Shown: piece by piece, positions 1-10,239 of the stretch
Layout of the letters: each line of letters starts with the position of its first letter
How positions within the stretch are numbered: position 1 is the stretch's first letter
Origin: Arthrobacter sp. OVS8
GTDB lineage: Bacteria; Actinomycetota; Actinomycetes; Actinomycetales; Micrococcaceae
Assembly (NCBI GenBank): GCA_028370155.1
Contig: CP116670.1
Span: 4,030,001 to 4,094,000, forward strand
Reading direction: 5' to 3'
Length of the DNA: 64,000 nucleotides
Position numbers and translations under genes: made by a program
The notes under the pieces: model-generated
The model's input: the letters and a program-made list of their open reading frames with translations, nothing else
Databases searched by the model: none
What the model was told of the DNA's origin: nothing

Positions 1-855
1 GCCGGCAGGCCCTGGTCAACGGCAGCAGCCTGGTCCTGCTGGACGCCGCCGAACTGGCCCGGCACCTGCAGGACACGCCCTACGCCCCGGAACAGCTGAT
101 TTATCTGGGCTCCGCCATGCCCGGCTCGGACCTGGCGGCGGGCACCGAACTGGTCCTTTTCCTCCTGCCGCAACAGTTCGAGGTCCAAGCCGAGGAATTC
201 GAAGCCCACATCGCCGGCATCCCCGATGGCGCGCAGTGGGCGGGATTCCGTGATGTCGCGGCCACGCTGAACCCCACGGATTCCGCCATCTTTGTCGAAG
301 CCAGCGCCATCGCCAACTGGCACGCCACCCACACCCACTGCCCGCGCTGCGGGACGCTCACCGCGCCGGAGGCCGGGGCTGGGTCCGCCGCTGCCCCTCG
401 GACGGCTCCGAGCACTACCCCCGCACCGATCCCGCCATCATTGTCACGGTCGTCGGCGCCGACGGCCGCCTGTTGCTGGGCGGCGGCGGCCCGCTCGACG
501 CCAGGAACTATTCCACCCTCGCCGGCTTCGTCGAACCGGGGAGTCGCTGGAACAAGCGGTGGTCCGGGAAATCGGCGAGGAAGTCGGCGTGCGCGTCACC
601 GCCTGCCAGTACCTCGGTTCCCAGTCGTGGCCCTTCCCGGCCTCCCTGATGCTCGGCTTCACGGCCACCACGGCGGACACCGACGCCACGCCCGACGGCG
701 TCGAAGTCACCCGGGCACGCTGGTTCAGCCGGAGCGAACTGCAGGATGCGGTGCTCAGCGGCGAAATCGTCATCTCCAGCAGACTGTCCATTGCGCGGTC
801 CCTGATTGAGCACTGGTACGGCGGCGTCATCCAGGACCGCCCGGACAACCCGTGA
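1..855 (+). CDS. nudC: NAD(+) diphosphatase NudC (5'-truncated, frame-broken)
   Basis: Nudix hydrolase that cleaves NAD(H) to NMN(H) and AMP; the family also removes NAD caps from RNA. The window starts inside the gene, in frame 3. The first part holds the N-terminal NudC domain and the start of the zinc ribbon (CPRCG near base 340). The second cysteine of the ribbon and a YPRTDPA segment follow after a break near 380. The Nudix box (PGESLEQAVVREIGEEVG) begins after a second break near 537. Both breaks lie in runs of four G, and restoring five G reopens one continuous protein ending at 855. NudC identity is secure from the zinc ribbon followed by the Nudix box. The breaks are probably sequencing errors, because both domains are otherwise intact. 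Confidence 0.88.
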
Positions 856-947
856 GGCGATCGTGACAGCACTTATCGGCACCGCCGCCCGCGGGTCTAC
901 CACCGCGGAGCCTCCACCGGAAACCCTCGAACGGCTGAGCAGCAACA

Positions 948-3146
948 GTGAACACAGACATCTTCCAGTCCATCGCCTTCCCGTCCGGCACGTCCGGCGA
1001 GGATGTGCCGGACACCGAGCCATTGGCGCCGGACAACCGCTCCCTCGAGGAGCGCATCCTCGGGGGCCTCGACGCCGAACAGCGCGAAGTCGCCAGCACG
1101 TTGCAGGGACCCATGTGCGTCCTCGCCGGCGCCGGCACCGGCAAGACACGCGCCATCACGCACCGGATCGCGTACGGGGTGCACTCCGGTGTCTACAGCC
1201 CGCAGCGGCTCCTGGCCGTCACTTTCACCGCACGGGCGGCGGCTGAAATGCGCAGCCGCCTCCGCGACCTCGGCGTCGGCAACGTCCAGGCCCGCACGTT
1301 CCACGCGGCCGCACTGCGTCAGCTCCAGTTCTTCTGGCCCCAGGCCGTCGGCGGAGTCCTGCCCAATCTCCTGGACCACAAGGCACAGATGATCGCCGAG
1401 GCCGCCCGGCGTCTGCGCCTCAGTACGGACCGCGCGTCGATCCGGGACCTGGCCTCCGAAATCGAATGGGCCAAGGTCTCCATGCTGACGCCCGCCAACT
1501 ACCTGGAAAAGGCCCAGGGCCGCGGCACACCGGGCGGCTTCGACCTGACCGCCGTCGCCCGAGTCTTCCAGTCCTACGAGGACGTCAAGACCGACCGGAA
1601 CGTCATCGACTTCGAGGACGTGCTGCTGATCACCGTCGGAATCCTGCAGGAGGACCCCAAGGTTGCCGCCACCGTCCGCGAGCAATACCGCCACTTCGTG
1701 GTCGATGAATACCAGGACGTTTCGCCGCTGCAGCAGCGGCTGCTGGAACTGTGGCTTGGCGGCCGCGACGAGCTCTGCGTCGTCGGCGACGCCAGCCAGA
1801 CCATCTACTCCTTCACCGGTGCCTCGCCGAAGCATCTGCTCGGCTTCAAAGCCCAGTACCCCGAAGCCACCGTGGTCAAGCTGATCCGCGACTACCGGTC
1901 CACGCCGCAGGTGGTTCGGCTGGCCAACGAGCTGCTGGCCGGCCGGCGCAGCGGCGGACAGGTAGCCGACGCCGCCTGGGCCACGCCGCTGCAGCTCGTG
2001 GCGCAGCGCCCGCCCGGCCCGGTGCCGCAGTTCACCGAATGCTCCGACGACGAGGCCGAAGCCGCCACCGTGGCGGTCAAGGTGCGTGAGCTCCTCGACG
2101 CCGGCACCCCGGCCAGCCAGATCGCCGTGCTGTTCCGCACCAACGGCCAGTCCGAAGCCTACGAACAGGCGCTGGCCTCCGCAGGAATCGGGTACCAGCT
2201 GCGCGGCGGGGAGCGGTTCTTTGCCCGGAAGGAAGTCCGCGACGCCATCCTGCAGCTCCGGGCCGCCACCCGGGCCGTCGCAGAGACCGCCAGCCCCGAA
2301 CCGCTGGGCCAGCTGGTCCGCGACATCGTCGCCTCGCTCGGCTATACGGACGCCGCCCCGCACAACGGCGGAGCCCTCCGGGAACGCTGGGAATCCCTCG
2401 CGGCGCTCGTCGCGCTGGCCGACGAACTCGTGATCAGCCGCGGCGGGCAGTTCAGCCTCTCGGACTTCGTCAACGAACTCCAGGAACGCTCCCTCGCCCA
2501 GCACGCTCCGACCGTCCAGGGCGTCACCCTCGCCTCGCTGCACGCCGCCAAGGGCCTCGAATGGGATGCCGTATTCCTGGTGGGGCTCAGCGAGGGCCTT
2601 ATGCCGATCTCCTTCGCGGACAGCCCGGAGTCGGTCGACGAGGAACGCCGCCTGCTGTACGTCGGGATCACCCGGGCCCGGGAACACCTCTTCCTGTCCT
2701 GGTCCACGGCTCGCACCCCGGGCGGGCGCGCCAACCGGAAGCCCTCCCGCTTCCTGGACGGGCTGCGTCCCGATTCCGTGGCCAGCTCCTCGGCCCGCGG
2801 CAAGGGACCGGCTCCTCGCCGCAAGGCAGCCGTGCCGGCAACCTGCCGGGTCTGCGGCACCATGCTCTCCTCCGGCGCCGAACGCAAGGTGGGCCGCTGC
2901 CACCAGTGCCCGCCCAGCTACGAGGAGCAGACCTTCGACGCGCTCCGGCAATGGCGCAAGGATGCAGCGCTCGACGCCGACGTCCCCGCCTTCGTGGTCT
3001 TCACCGACGCCACGCTGACGGCCATTGCCGAAGCCCGGCCCGATTCCCTCGAACTCCTCGCCAAACTACCGGGTGTGGGTCCGTCCAAGCTGGAGAAATA
3101 CGGCGAAGCAGTCCTGGCAGTGCTGGCCGAAAGCACCACCCTCTGA
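948..3146 (+). CDS. uvrD2: ATP-dependent DNA helicase UvrD2
   Basis: Superfamily 1 3'-5' DNA helicase of 732 aa, intact. Visible motifs are the Q-motif (LDAEQREVA, 41-49), Walker A (AGAGTGKT, 60-67) and Walker B (VVDEYQD, about 251-257), followed by a QTIYSFTGA motif III region and the C-terminal motifs VDEERRLLYVGITRA. After the motor core come the two CxxC pairs of a tetracysteine segment (CRVCGT and CHQCP, about 633-657) and a C-terminal HRDC domain with the LPGVGPSKLEKYG signature. This order is diagnostic of actinobacterial UvrD2, in which the tetracysteine segment couples ATPase to unwinding. The GTG start at 948 gives an N-terminus that fits the Q-motif position. The stop overlaps the next start (TGATG), so the downstream metallopeptidase is probably translationally coupled. 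Confidence 0.93.
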   Translation: MNTDIFQSIAFPSGTSGEDVPDTEPLAPDNRSLEERILGGLDAEQREVASTLQGPMCVLAGAGTGKTRAITHRIAYGVHSGVYSPQRLLAVTFTARAAAEMRSRLRDLGVGNVQARTFHAAALRQLQFFWPQAVGGVLPNLLDHKAQMIAEAARRLRLSTDRASIRDLASEIEWAKVSMLTPANYLEKAQGRGTPGGFDLTAVARVFQSYEDVKTDRNVIDFEDVLLITVGILQEDPKVAATVREQYRHFVVDEYQDVSPLQQRLLELWLGGRDELCVVGDASQTIYSFTGASPKHLLGFKAQYPEATVVKLIRDYRSTPQVVRLANELLAGRRSGGQVADAAWATPLQLVAQRPPGPVPQFTECSDDEAEAATVAVKVRELLDAGTPASQIAVLFRTNGQSEAYEQALASAGIGYQLRGGERFFARKEVRDAILQLRAATRAVAETASPEPLGQLVRDIVASLGYTDAAPHNGGALRERWESLAALVALADELVISRGGQFSLSDFVNELQERSLAQHAPTVQGVTLASLHAAKGLEWDAVFLVGLSEGLMPISFADSPESVDEERRLLYVGITRAREHLFLSWSTARTPGGRANRKPSRFLDGLRPDSVASSSARGKGPAPRRKAAVPATCRVCGTMLSSGAERKVGRCHQCPPSYEEQTFDALRQWRKDAALDADVPAFVVFTDATLTAIAEARPDSLELLAKLPGVGPSKLEKYGEAVLAVLAESTTL

Positions 3147-3794
3147 TGGCCGGCAGCAGGCCCGCTACGCCCGAAGCCACGCCGCTGACCACCGCCGACG
3201 GCGCCCCCGTGGAAGTGCGCCGCTCCGCCCGCCGCCGTCGGACGGTGGCCGCGTTCTGGGAGAACGGCACGGCCGTGGTCGCCATTCCGGCGTCCTTCAG
3301 CCGCGCCCAGGAACGGGAGTGGGTGCACCGGATGCTCGAGAAACTCCGGCTCCAGGGGAGCGTCGGACCCGAGGCGCGGGACGGCGCCGGCCGCGCAACG
3401 ACGCCGACCTGGCGGCGCACGCCGCCGAGCTCTCCGCCAAGTACTTCGGCGGACGGGCGGTGCCGTCGTCGGTCCGCTGGGTGGGCAACCAGAACTCGCG
3501 CTGGGGTCCGCGACGCCATCGGACGGGACCATTAGGCTGTCCGACAAACTTCAGCCCATGCCGCAGTGGGTCATCGACTATGTGCTCCTTCACGAGCTGG
3601 CGCACCTGCTGGTGGCCGGGCACAACGCCGCGTTCTGGCAGCTGCTCGAGGCCTACCCGGACACGGCCCGGGCCAAGGCCTTCCTCGAAGGGGTGTCCTT
3701 CGCCACGTCCCGCGGCCTCACGCCCGCGGGCGACGAAATGGGCGACGACGACGTGGACGACGACGCGGACAGCGAAAGCCCCGACTGGAACTGA
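3146..3794 (+). CDS. YgjP/WLM-type zinc metallopeptidase (frame-broken)
   Basis: Predicted small zinc peptidase of the YgjP/DUF45 type, often annotated as M48-family. The start ATG shares its A with the uvrD2 stop codon. The catalytic HELAH motif lies near base 3590, followed by GHNAAFWQLLEAYP, which carries the third ligand in this family. Upstream is the usual RWGSATPSDGTIRLS-type strand, but only after repair. There are two breaks, near 3356 and near 3506. Each is a run of four G that becomes continuous if five G are assumed. The C-terminus is acidic (DDDVDDDADSE). Function in Actinobacteria is unknown, and the substrate cannot be inferred. Pairing directly behind uvrD2 is typical of Micrococcaceae. 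Confidence 0.82.
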
Positions 3795-3824
3795 CGTTCC
3801 GGCCGGGGCTTTCCCGCTCAACGG

Positions 3825-5284
3825 CTAGGGCTTCGGAGCTTCGCCCTCTCCGGGAGCGTCATCCGTTCCCGGTTCACCGTCTTCTTCTGTTTCATCAGGC
3901 CCCGCGGTGTCGTCCCCGGCAGTTTCCGCCTCCTCCGGCACATCGAATCCGCCGCTCAGCAGCTTCTGCAGCGCATCGTCAACCTCGGAGTCGCTGGCCT
4001 CGGCCAGTTTCCGGCGTTCGCTAAAGCCTTTCGGGTCTTCCAGATCTTCGGCGGTCGGCAGCAGATCCGGGTGCTGCCAGATCGCGTCGCGGCCATCAAC
4101 ACCGCGTTCGTCCTTGAGCGAGGCCCACAGGGCGGCGGCCTCCCGCAGCCGGCGCGGGCGCAGCTCCAGTCCCACAAGGGATGAGAAGGCGTGTTCGGCC
4201 GGTCCTCCGGTGGCGCGGCGGCGACGCACGGTCTCGCGCAGCGCCGCAGCCGAGGGCAGCATCTTTTCGGTGGCGGCCCAGCTCAATTCATCGACCCAGC
4301 CCTCCACCAGGGCCAGGGCGGTTTCCAGCTTCTCCAGTGCCTGCTCCTGGGCGGGCGTGCGCTGCGGCATGAAGACACCCTGCGACAGGGCCTCCTGGAT
4401 GCCCTCCGGGTTGCTCGGATCCAGTTCGCGGGCGAGCTCCTCGATCTTCGACGTATCGATGTGGATGCCGCGGGCGTACGCTTCGATCGCGCCGAGGAGG
4501 TGCCCCCGCAGCCAGGGAACCTGGACGAACAGCCGGGCGTGTGCTGCTTCCCGGACGGCCAGGAACAGGCGGATGTCGTTCTCCGGCAGGCTGAGGCCCT
4601 CGCCGAACTTGGCCACGTTGGAGGGCAGCAGTGCCATTTCGAGGTCGGCGAGCGGGACGCCGATGTCGGTGGAACTGACCACTTCCGCCGACAATGCGCC
4701 GATGGCCTGGCCAAGTTGCATGCCGAAGATCGCGCCGCCCATGTTCTGCAGCATTGAGGAGGCGCCGCCCATCATGGACTTCATCTCTTCCGGCATCTGC
4801 TCGGTCATGGCGGCGGACAGCGCGTTGGCGATGCTGTTGGCCACGGGCTCGGTCAGGCGCTTCCAGGTGCCGAGCGTTTCTTCAACCCACTCGGCCCGGG
4901 ACCAGGCCCGGCCGATCAGCCCGGTGGCGGCAGGCCAGTAACCTGGTCAAGCCACAACTCGGCGAGCCTCAGGGCCTCATCCACCTCGCGGGACTGCTGC
5001 GCCGTGACGGACGGGTCGGAGCCGCTCGCGGCCACGCGCCGGGCGTTCTCATGCGCCAGTTGCCAGTTGACGGGGCCCTCCGAAGGGGCGCTCATCATGG
5101 CCTGGACCTGGGAGAACATCTGTGCGAGGAGGTTCGGGTCATCCGGGAGCCCCGCGGCCTTCGCCAGTTCCGCAGGGTCAATGTTTCCCATGCCCTGGCC
5201 GCCCATCAGGTTCTTCAACATTTCCGCCAGCGGATCCTTGGGTTCCTCGTCGCCATTGGACGGATTAAGTGGGTTGGAGGTCAT
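3825..5284 (-). CDS. Zincin_2 / DUF2342 family protein (frame-broken)
   Basis: Putative zinc-dependent metalloprotease-like protein of about 485 aa, encoded on the minus strand and convergent with the preceding peptidase. Features in order are a Gly/Met-rich N-terminus (MLKNLMGGQGMGN), the WLDQVTGLPPTGLIGRAWSRAEWVE region characteristic of the family, a hydrophobic GGAIFGMQLGQAIG stretch, then REAAHARLF followed by VPWLRGHL, and an acidic low-complexity tail. The position that carries HExxH in related zincins reads REAAH here, so the first metal-ligand histidine is replaced by arginine. One frame break near 4918 separates the first 122 codons from the rest; one extra C gives continuity. The family is conserved in Actinobacteria, but activity has not been shown from anything visible here. 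Confidence 0.8.
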
Positions 5285-5520
5285 GATCCCGCCGATCGTC
5301 GGTGTGGCTGCTTCTCACGTTCACGGTACCCCGCTGCCAGCGGGCTGTCTGCTGAAACCCGGCCACGTTCGCTGTCGGCAAAGAGCCCGGCGGGCAGCCG
5401 AGCGCGTAGTGTTAGAGACTGGAATATTTGCAGGCGGCAGCCGCGGCGAAAGCGGCGGAGGCGGTGCGCTGACCAGTGGGTCCGCAGGGTCCCCGGGCGC
5501 CGGCACGGAGAGGTCCTTCA

Positions 5521-6668
5521 TTGACGATTACGCAGGGCGAACAGCCCGCCAGCGACCCGGCAGCCGGCCGGTCGCCGGGCCGACGGGCCCGCCTCGCCGG
5601 GCCACGTTCCGCGGGGACGCGGGACAAACGGTCATCAGCCTTGCTGGTGTCGGGGCTGCTCGCTCTGGGGCTCGGTGTCACCGCTTTGACCCTGCCCGTG
5701 CCGTACGTCGTGGAATCACCGGGCCCCACCTTCAATACGCTGGGCAAGGATAACGGCAAGCCGGTCATCAGCGTCACCGGCCATGAGACGTTCCCGGCGG
5801 AGGGCAACCTTGACCTCACCACCGTCTACGTCGACGGCGGCCCCAACGGTCCGGTGACCGTCTTCGAGGCGTTCACGGCCTGGCTTAACGGCGCCAAAGC
5901 CGTCTATCCGGAGGAACTCGTCTTCCCTACCGGTGTGACAAAGGAACAGTCCCAGCAGGAAAGCGCCGTCGCGATGACCACCTCGCAGGAGAACGCCGTG
6001 GCGTCAGCCCTCAAGGAACTGGGCATCGCGTTCGAACAGAAAATGCAGGTCGCCGGTATCCCGGAGGGTTCCGCCTCCGCCGGGAAACTTCAGGAAAACG
6101 ACGTGCTGGTCTCCGTCAACGGCAAGCCTGCGACCGCTCTGAGCGTCGTCCAGGCCGAACTGGCGGCCGGAAACGGTGCCCCGGTGGATGTCGTCGTCGA
6201 ACGCGCCGGCAAGAATGTGACGGCCAGTATCACGCCGTCGAAGAATCCGGCCGGCCGGTTCATCCTGGGAGTGCTGCTCCAGTACAAATTCAAGTTCCCC
6301 TTCGACGTCAAGATCTCTCTCGAGAAAGTCGGCGGTCCCAGCGCGGGAATGATGTTCGCACTGGGCATCGTGGACACTGTCACACCGGGCGACCTGACCG
6401 GCGGCGAGCACGTCGCGGGAACCGGAACCATCACCCCGGACGGAGCCGTGGGCCCGATCGGCGGCATCGGCCAGAAGATGCACGGCGCACGGGCGGCGGA
6501 GCCACCCTGTTCCTCGCCCCGGCCGCAAACTGCGACGAAGTCGTCGGGCATGTCCCGGACGGATTGCAGGTGGTCAGGGTCGAGAACCTTGCCGAGGCGC
6601 GGAAAGCGGTCGAACTGGCCGCATCAGGGGCCGACACATCTGGACTTCCGGTTTGCTCCAGCAACTAG
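5521..6668 (+). CDS. YlbL-like PDZ and Lon-type (S16) serine protease
   Basis: Membrane-anchored protease. After a basic N-terminus there is a transmembrane segment (ALLVSGLLALGLGVTAL), the conserved VESPGPTFNTLG strand, a PDZ domain (about 140-230) and a Lon-like S16 domain. The catalytic serine is in GGPSAGMMFAL and the catalytic lysine in GGIGQKMHGAR. The proposed start is TTG at 5521, placed after GAGAGG; the open frame also extends to GTG 5476. A break near 6492 cuts the last 58 residues; one added G continues the frame to the stop at 6666-6668. The family is related to B. subtilis YlbL. Divergent from the Zincin_2 gene. Confidence 0.85.
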
Positions 6669-6839
6669 ACTGGCCGCGGAACTAAGATTCGCTGCCATAC
6701 GTGGCACATATGACGGCTTCGCCGCCCCGGCGGTCGGTGCCGGCGGCTGTTTCGATACAGGGTCCCTGGGCTACCGCATCGAAGCGCCGCACCTACAACT
6801 AAAAACCAGTAACTGACGACCAGCTATGAGGTACCGAGT

Positions 6840-9800
6840 TTGTCCCGTCCCGCCAGCACTGTCCCGCCCGGAAGACCCCAGCAACGACGAAGCGCACTGA
6901 CGCCGACGTTGATTGTTGTGGCCTTGATTGTGGTCGGCTTCATCTTCTTCGCCAATGTCTGGACGGACGTCCTCTGGTACCAGCAGCTGGGCTTCTTCGA
7001 AGTCTTCCTGACTGAGAACCTGGCACGGATCGTCATCTTCCTGGCCGGCTTCGCCTTGATGTTCACCGCGGTTTTCTTCGCCATCCGGATCGCCTACCAC
7101 GCACGCCCCGTGTATGCGCCGGACTCGGACATCCGTGACAACTTGAACCGCTACCAGGTCCAGCTTGAACCGGTCCGCCGCGTCGTGATGATCGGCCTGC
7201 CCATCCTCTTCGGCCTGTTCGCCGGAAGCGCCGCGGCCAGCCAATGGCAGAAGGTCCTCCTGTTCCTGAACCAGGAACCCTTCGGCCAGAACGATCCGTT
7301 GTTCGGGCTCGACATCAGCTTCTACCTGATGACCCTGCCGTTCCTGGGCTTCGTCACCGGCTTCCTGATCAGCGTCACGATCATCGCCGGAATCGCGGGC
7401 ATCCTGACGCACTACCTTTACGGCAGCATCCGGATCATGGAACGCGGCATCTTCACCAGCCGTGCGGCGCAGATCCACCTCGCCGTGTGCGGTGCGGCGT
7501 TCCTGCTCCTCCTGGGCGCCAACTTCTGGCTGGACCGCTACGCCTCGGTGCAGAACAGCGGCGGCCGCTGGGCCGGTGCCTTGTACACGGACGTCAACGC
7601 CGTCATCCCCACCAAATCCATCCTGGCCGTCGCCGCAGTCCTCGTCGCCGTGCTGTTCATCGTCGCTGCCGTGATCGGCAAGTGGCGGCTGCCCGTCATC
7701 GGCACCGCCATGCTCGTTATCACCTCGATCCTGGCCGGCGGCGTCTACCCCTGGGTGATCCAGCAGTTCCAGGTCCGGCCCTCGGAGCAGACGCTCGAGA
7801 AGCAGTACATCGAGCGCAATATCAACATGACCCGGTCGGCCTACGGACTCGATAAGATCCAGGAAACGCGGTACAACGCCACCACCGAAACCACCACCGG
7901 TGCCCTCGCCCCCGACGCGCAAACCACGGCCAATATCCGGCTGCTGGACCCGAACCTGATCTCGGATGCGTTCTCCCAGCTTGAGCAATACCGCCCGTAC
8001 TACCAGTTCCCCAGCGCGCTGAACGTGGACCGCTACGAAATTGACGGGAAGATCCAGGACACCGTCATTGCCGTCCGCGAACTTAATCCGGACGGCCTCA
8101 GCGCCAACCAGCAGTCCTGGCTGAACCGCCACGTCGTGTACACCCACGGCTATGGCGTCGTTGCTGCCAAGGGCAACAAATTCACCGTCGACGGCAAGCC
8201 TGAGTTCCTGCAGTCCGGAATCCCATCCACCGGTGTTCTCGGCGATGACTCGAGCTACCAGCCCCGCGTCTACTTCGGTGAAAACTCGCCCGACTACTCC
8301 ATCGTCGGAGCCCCCGACGGCGCCCCGAACCGTGAGCAGGACCGGCCTGCCGCCAAGGAAGGCGACGGCGAAACGCAGTACACCTTCACCGGCGACGGCG
8401 GCCCGAACGTGGGCAACTTCTTCAATAAGGTCCTCTACGCGATCAAGTTCCAGTCCTCGGACATGCTGCTCTCTGACGGCGTGAACGCTGAATCCCAGAT
8501 CCTCTATGACCGGAATCCCCGCGAACGCGTCGAAAAGGTCGCCCCGTACCTGACCGTGGACGGCAACGCCTACCCGGCCGTCGTTGACGGCCGCGTGAAG
8601 TGGATCGTGGACGGCTACACCACCAGCCCGTACTACCCGTACTCCCAGCAGGAGCAGCTCTCCGAAGCCACCGCCGACTCGCAGACAACCGCGGGCCGCA
8701 CGGCATCGCTGCCGAACACTTCCGTCAACTACATCCGCAACTCGGTCAAAGCCACTGTGGACGCCTACGACGGTAAAGTGACGCTCTATGCCTGGGACGA
8801 CCAGGACCCGGTGCTGAAGGCGTGGCAGAACATCTTCCCGTCCTCGCTGAAGCCGTTCTCGGAAATGTCCGGAGCGCTCATGAGCCACGTCCGCTACCCG
8901 GAGGACCTGTTCAAGGTCCAGCGGGAACTCCTGGGCCGCTACCACGTCACCCAGCCGGACAACTTCTACACCAACAACGATGCCTGGAGCGTCCCGAACG
9001 ATCCGACCGTCCAGGGTGACGTCAAGCAGCCCCCGTACTACATGTCCCTGAAGATGCCTGACCAGGACAAGCCGGCCTTCCAGCTGACATCGTCCTTCAT
9101 TCCGCAGGTGGTCAACGGAAACGCCCGCAACGTGCTCTACGGCTTCCTGGCCGCGGACTCCGATGCAGGCAACGAGAAGGGCGTCAAGGCGGAGAGCTAC
9201 GGGCAGCTCAGGCTCCTGCAGATCCCGCCTGAGACCAATGTCCCCGGCCCCGGCCAGGCACAGAACAAGTTCAACTCCGACCCCACCGTTTCCCAGGCGC
9301 TGAACCTGCTGCGCCAGGGTGCGTCGGCGGTGCTCAACGGCAACCTGCTGACCCTGCCGGTCGGCGGCGGTATGGCGTATGTTCAGCCTGTCTACCTGCG
9401 CTCAACGGGCGAAACGTCCTACCCGACGCTGCAGCGCGTTTTGGTGGCGTTTGGCGACAAGATCGGGTTCGCCCCGACCCTCGATGAGGCCCTGAACCAG
9501 CTGTTCGGCGGTGAGTCGGGAGCCAGTGCCGGCGACGAGGCCAACAACGGGAAGTCGCCTGCCACGCCCACGGCGCCGGGCGGCACGCCGTCCGCTCCGG
9601 GCAGCACCGACGCCAAGGCGGAGCTCAAGGCGGCCCTGGCGGACGCGAACGCCGCCATCCGGGCCGGCCAGGAGGCCCTCGCGAAGGGCGACTTCGCCGC
9701 CTACGGTGAGGAGCAGAAGAAGCTCAACGCGGCACTGCAGCGGGCCATCGACGCCGAAGCCAAGATGGCGGCGACGCCGCCCCCGCTCCGGCGGCAACTC

Positions 9801-9860
9801 CCGCGCCCACCCCGGCGCCGACCCCGAGCAGCTGATGCGCGGCCGGTGAGACACCGGTAG
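6840..9860 (+). CDS. UPF0182 family large membrane protein
   Basis: About 1000-aa member of UPF0182 (COG1615). The start is TTG at 6840 with GAGGT nearby. The N-terminal third has about seven hydrophobic helices (for example LIVVALIVVGFIFFANVW, VIFLAGFALMFTAVFFAI and FLLLLGANFWL). The rest is a large, probably extracytoplasmic domain containing the conserved GLDKIQETRYNA and VNYIRNSVKATVDAYDG segments. A Pro/Ala/Ser-rich linker and a charged Ala/Lys/Glu coiled segment (ADANAAIRAGQEALAKGDFA) close the protein. Near 9780 a run of five C probably lost one base. With repair the protein would end in a PAPTPSS tail at 9835 instead of reading on to 9860. Function of the family is unknown. Confidence 0.9.
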   Translation: MSRPASTVPPGRPQQRRSALTPTLIVVALIVVGFIFFANVWTDVLWYQQLGFFEVFLTENLARIVIFLAGFALMFTAVFFAIRIAYHARPVYAPDSDIRDNLNRYQVQLEPVRRVVMIGLPILFGLFAGSAAASQWQKVLLFLNQEPFGQNDPLFGLDISFYLMTLPFLGFVTGFLISVTIIAGIAGILTHYLYGSIRIMERGIFTSRAAQIHLAVCGAAFLLLLGANFWLDRYASVQNSGGRWAGALYTDVNAVIPTKSILAVAAVLVAVLFIVAAVIGKWRLPVIGTAMLVITSILAGGVYPWVIQQFQVRPSEQTLEKQYIERNINMTRSAYGLDKIQETRYNATTETTTGALAPDAQTTANIRLLDPNLISDAFSQLEQYRPYYQFPSALNVDRYEIDGKIQDTVIAVRELNPDGLSANQQSWLNRHVVYTHGYGVVAAKGNKFTVDGKPEFLQSGIPSTGVLGDDSSYQPRVYFGENSPDYSIVGAPDGAPNREQDRPAAKEGDGETQYTFTGDGGPNVGNFFNKVLYAIKFQSSDMLLSDGVNAESQILYDRNPRERVEKVAPYLTVDGNAYPAVVDGRVKWIVDGYTTSPYYPYSQQEQLSEATADSQTTAGRTASLPNTSVNYIRNSVKATVDAYDGKVTLYAWDDQDPVLKAWQNIFPSSLKPFSEMSGALMSHVRYPEDLFKVQRELLGRYHVTQPDNFYTNNDAWSVPNDPTVQGDVKQPPYYMSLKMPDQDKPAFQLTSSFIPQVVNGNARNVLYGFLAADSDAGNEKGVKAESYGQLRLLQIPPETNVPGPGQAQNKFNSDPTVSQALNLLRQGASAVLNGNLLTLPVGGGMAYVQPVYLRSTGETSYPTLQRVLVAFGDKIGFAPTLDEALNQLFGGESGASAGDEANNGKSPATPTAPGGTPSAPGSTDAKAELKAALADANAAIRAGQEALAKGDFAAYGEEQKKLNAALQRAIDAEAKMAATPPPLRRQLPRPPRRRPRAADARPVRHR

Positions 9861-9871
9861 CTGAGACGGTC

Positions 9872-9914
9872 GAAGGCCGGGTTCCCGTTCCACTGGAGCG
9901 GGAACCCGGCCTTC
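9872..9914 (+). terminator. Intrinsic terminator after UPF0182 gene
   Basis: A 16-bp perfect stem (GAAGGCCGGGTTCCCG at 9872-9887 with its complement at 9899-9914) is followed by ATCTTTCCC. It separates the UPF0182 gene from the tRNA genes. Confidence 0.75.
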
Positions 9915-9995
9915 ATCTTTCCCGCTGGCGTTTCTTGGCCGGGGGCGGACCGCGGGGTCCCCGGCGTCGGGAGACGCACATCACGCCACTTCGAT

Positions 9996-10024
9996 TTGGC
10001 CCAAAGTTCACCGGCAGGTAGAGT
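9996..10024 (+). promoter_or_regulatory. Promoter of first initiator tRNA gene
   Basis: TTGGCC at 9996-10001, a 17-nt spacer, and TAGAGT at 10019-10024. This predicts a transcript starting a few bases before the tRNA at 10036. The second tRNA copy has TAGTGT at 10223-10228 in the same relative position but no clear -35. Confidence 0.5.
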
Positions 10025-10035
10025 TGATCTTGCGA

Positions 10036-10109
10036 CGCGGGGTGGAGCAGTTCGGTAGCTCGCTGGGCTCATAACCCAGAGGTCACAGGTTCAAATCCTG
10101 TCCCCGCAA
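10036..10109 (+). tRNA. Initiator tRNA-fMet (CAT), copy 1
   Basis: A 74-nt cloverleaf without encoded CCA. The acceptor stem pairs CGCGGGG with CCCCGCA, leaving a C1-A72 mismatch, which is the hallmark of bacterial initiator tRNA. The anticodon stem-loop CTGGG-CTCATAA-CCCAG carries the three G-C pairs required for initiation, and the anticodon is CAT. The T arm AGGTTCAAATCCT is normal. The sequence is identical to the second copy 204 bp downstream. Confidence 0.97.
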
Positions 10110-10115
10110 CTGAAG

Positions 10116-10155
10116 AGAAGGTCCGGCACACTGGCAACAGTGTTCCGGACCTTCT
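10116..10155 (+). terminator. Terminator after tRNA-fMet copy 1
   Basis: An 11-bp stem AGAAGGTCCGG / CCGGACCTTCT brackets an 18-nt loop that itself contains a short CACTG-CAGTG stem. The following T-tract is weak (GCTAA). Confidence 0.6.
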
Positions 10156-10239
10156 GCTAAGTCCGCAGCGGCTGCCGCGGGCCGCCCGCAGGACGGTGGC
10201 TCGGGCGGCACGAAAAGTAGGGTAGTGTTGATCAAGCGA

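Noticed and set aside
897..2951. 684-aa open frame on the minus strand opposite uvrD2
   Set aside because: Composition is that of an antisense shadow of a high-GC gene, with no domain. The plus-strand frame has every helicase motif.
6771..8945. 724-aa minus-strand open frame opposite the UPF0182 gene
   Set aside because: Asp/Gly/His/Val-rich shadow with no recognisable segment; the plus-strand protein is a clear family member.
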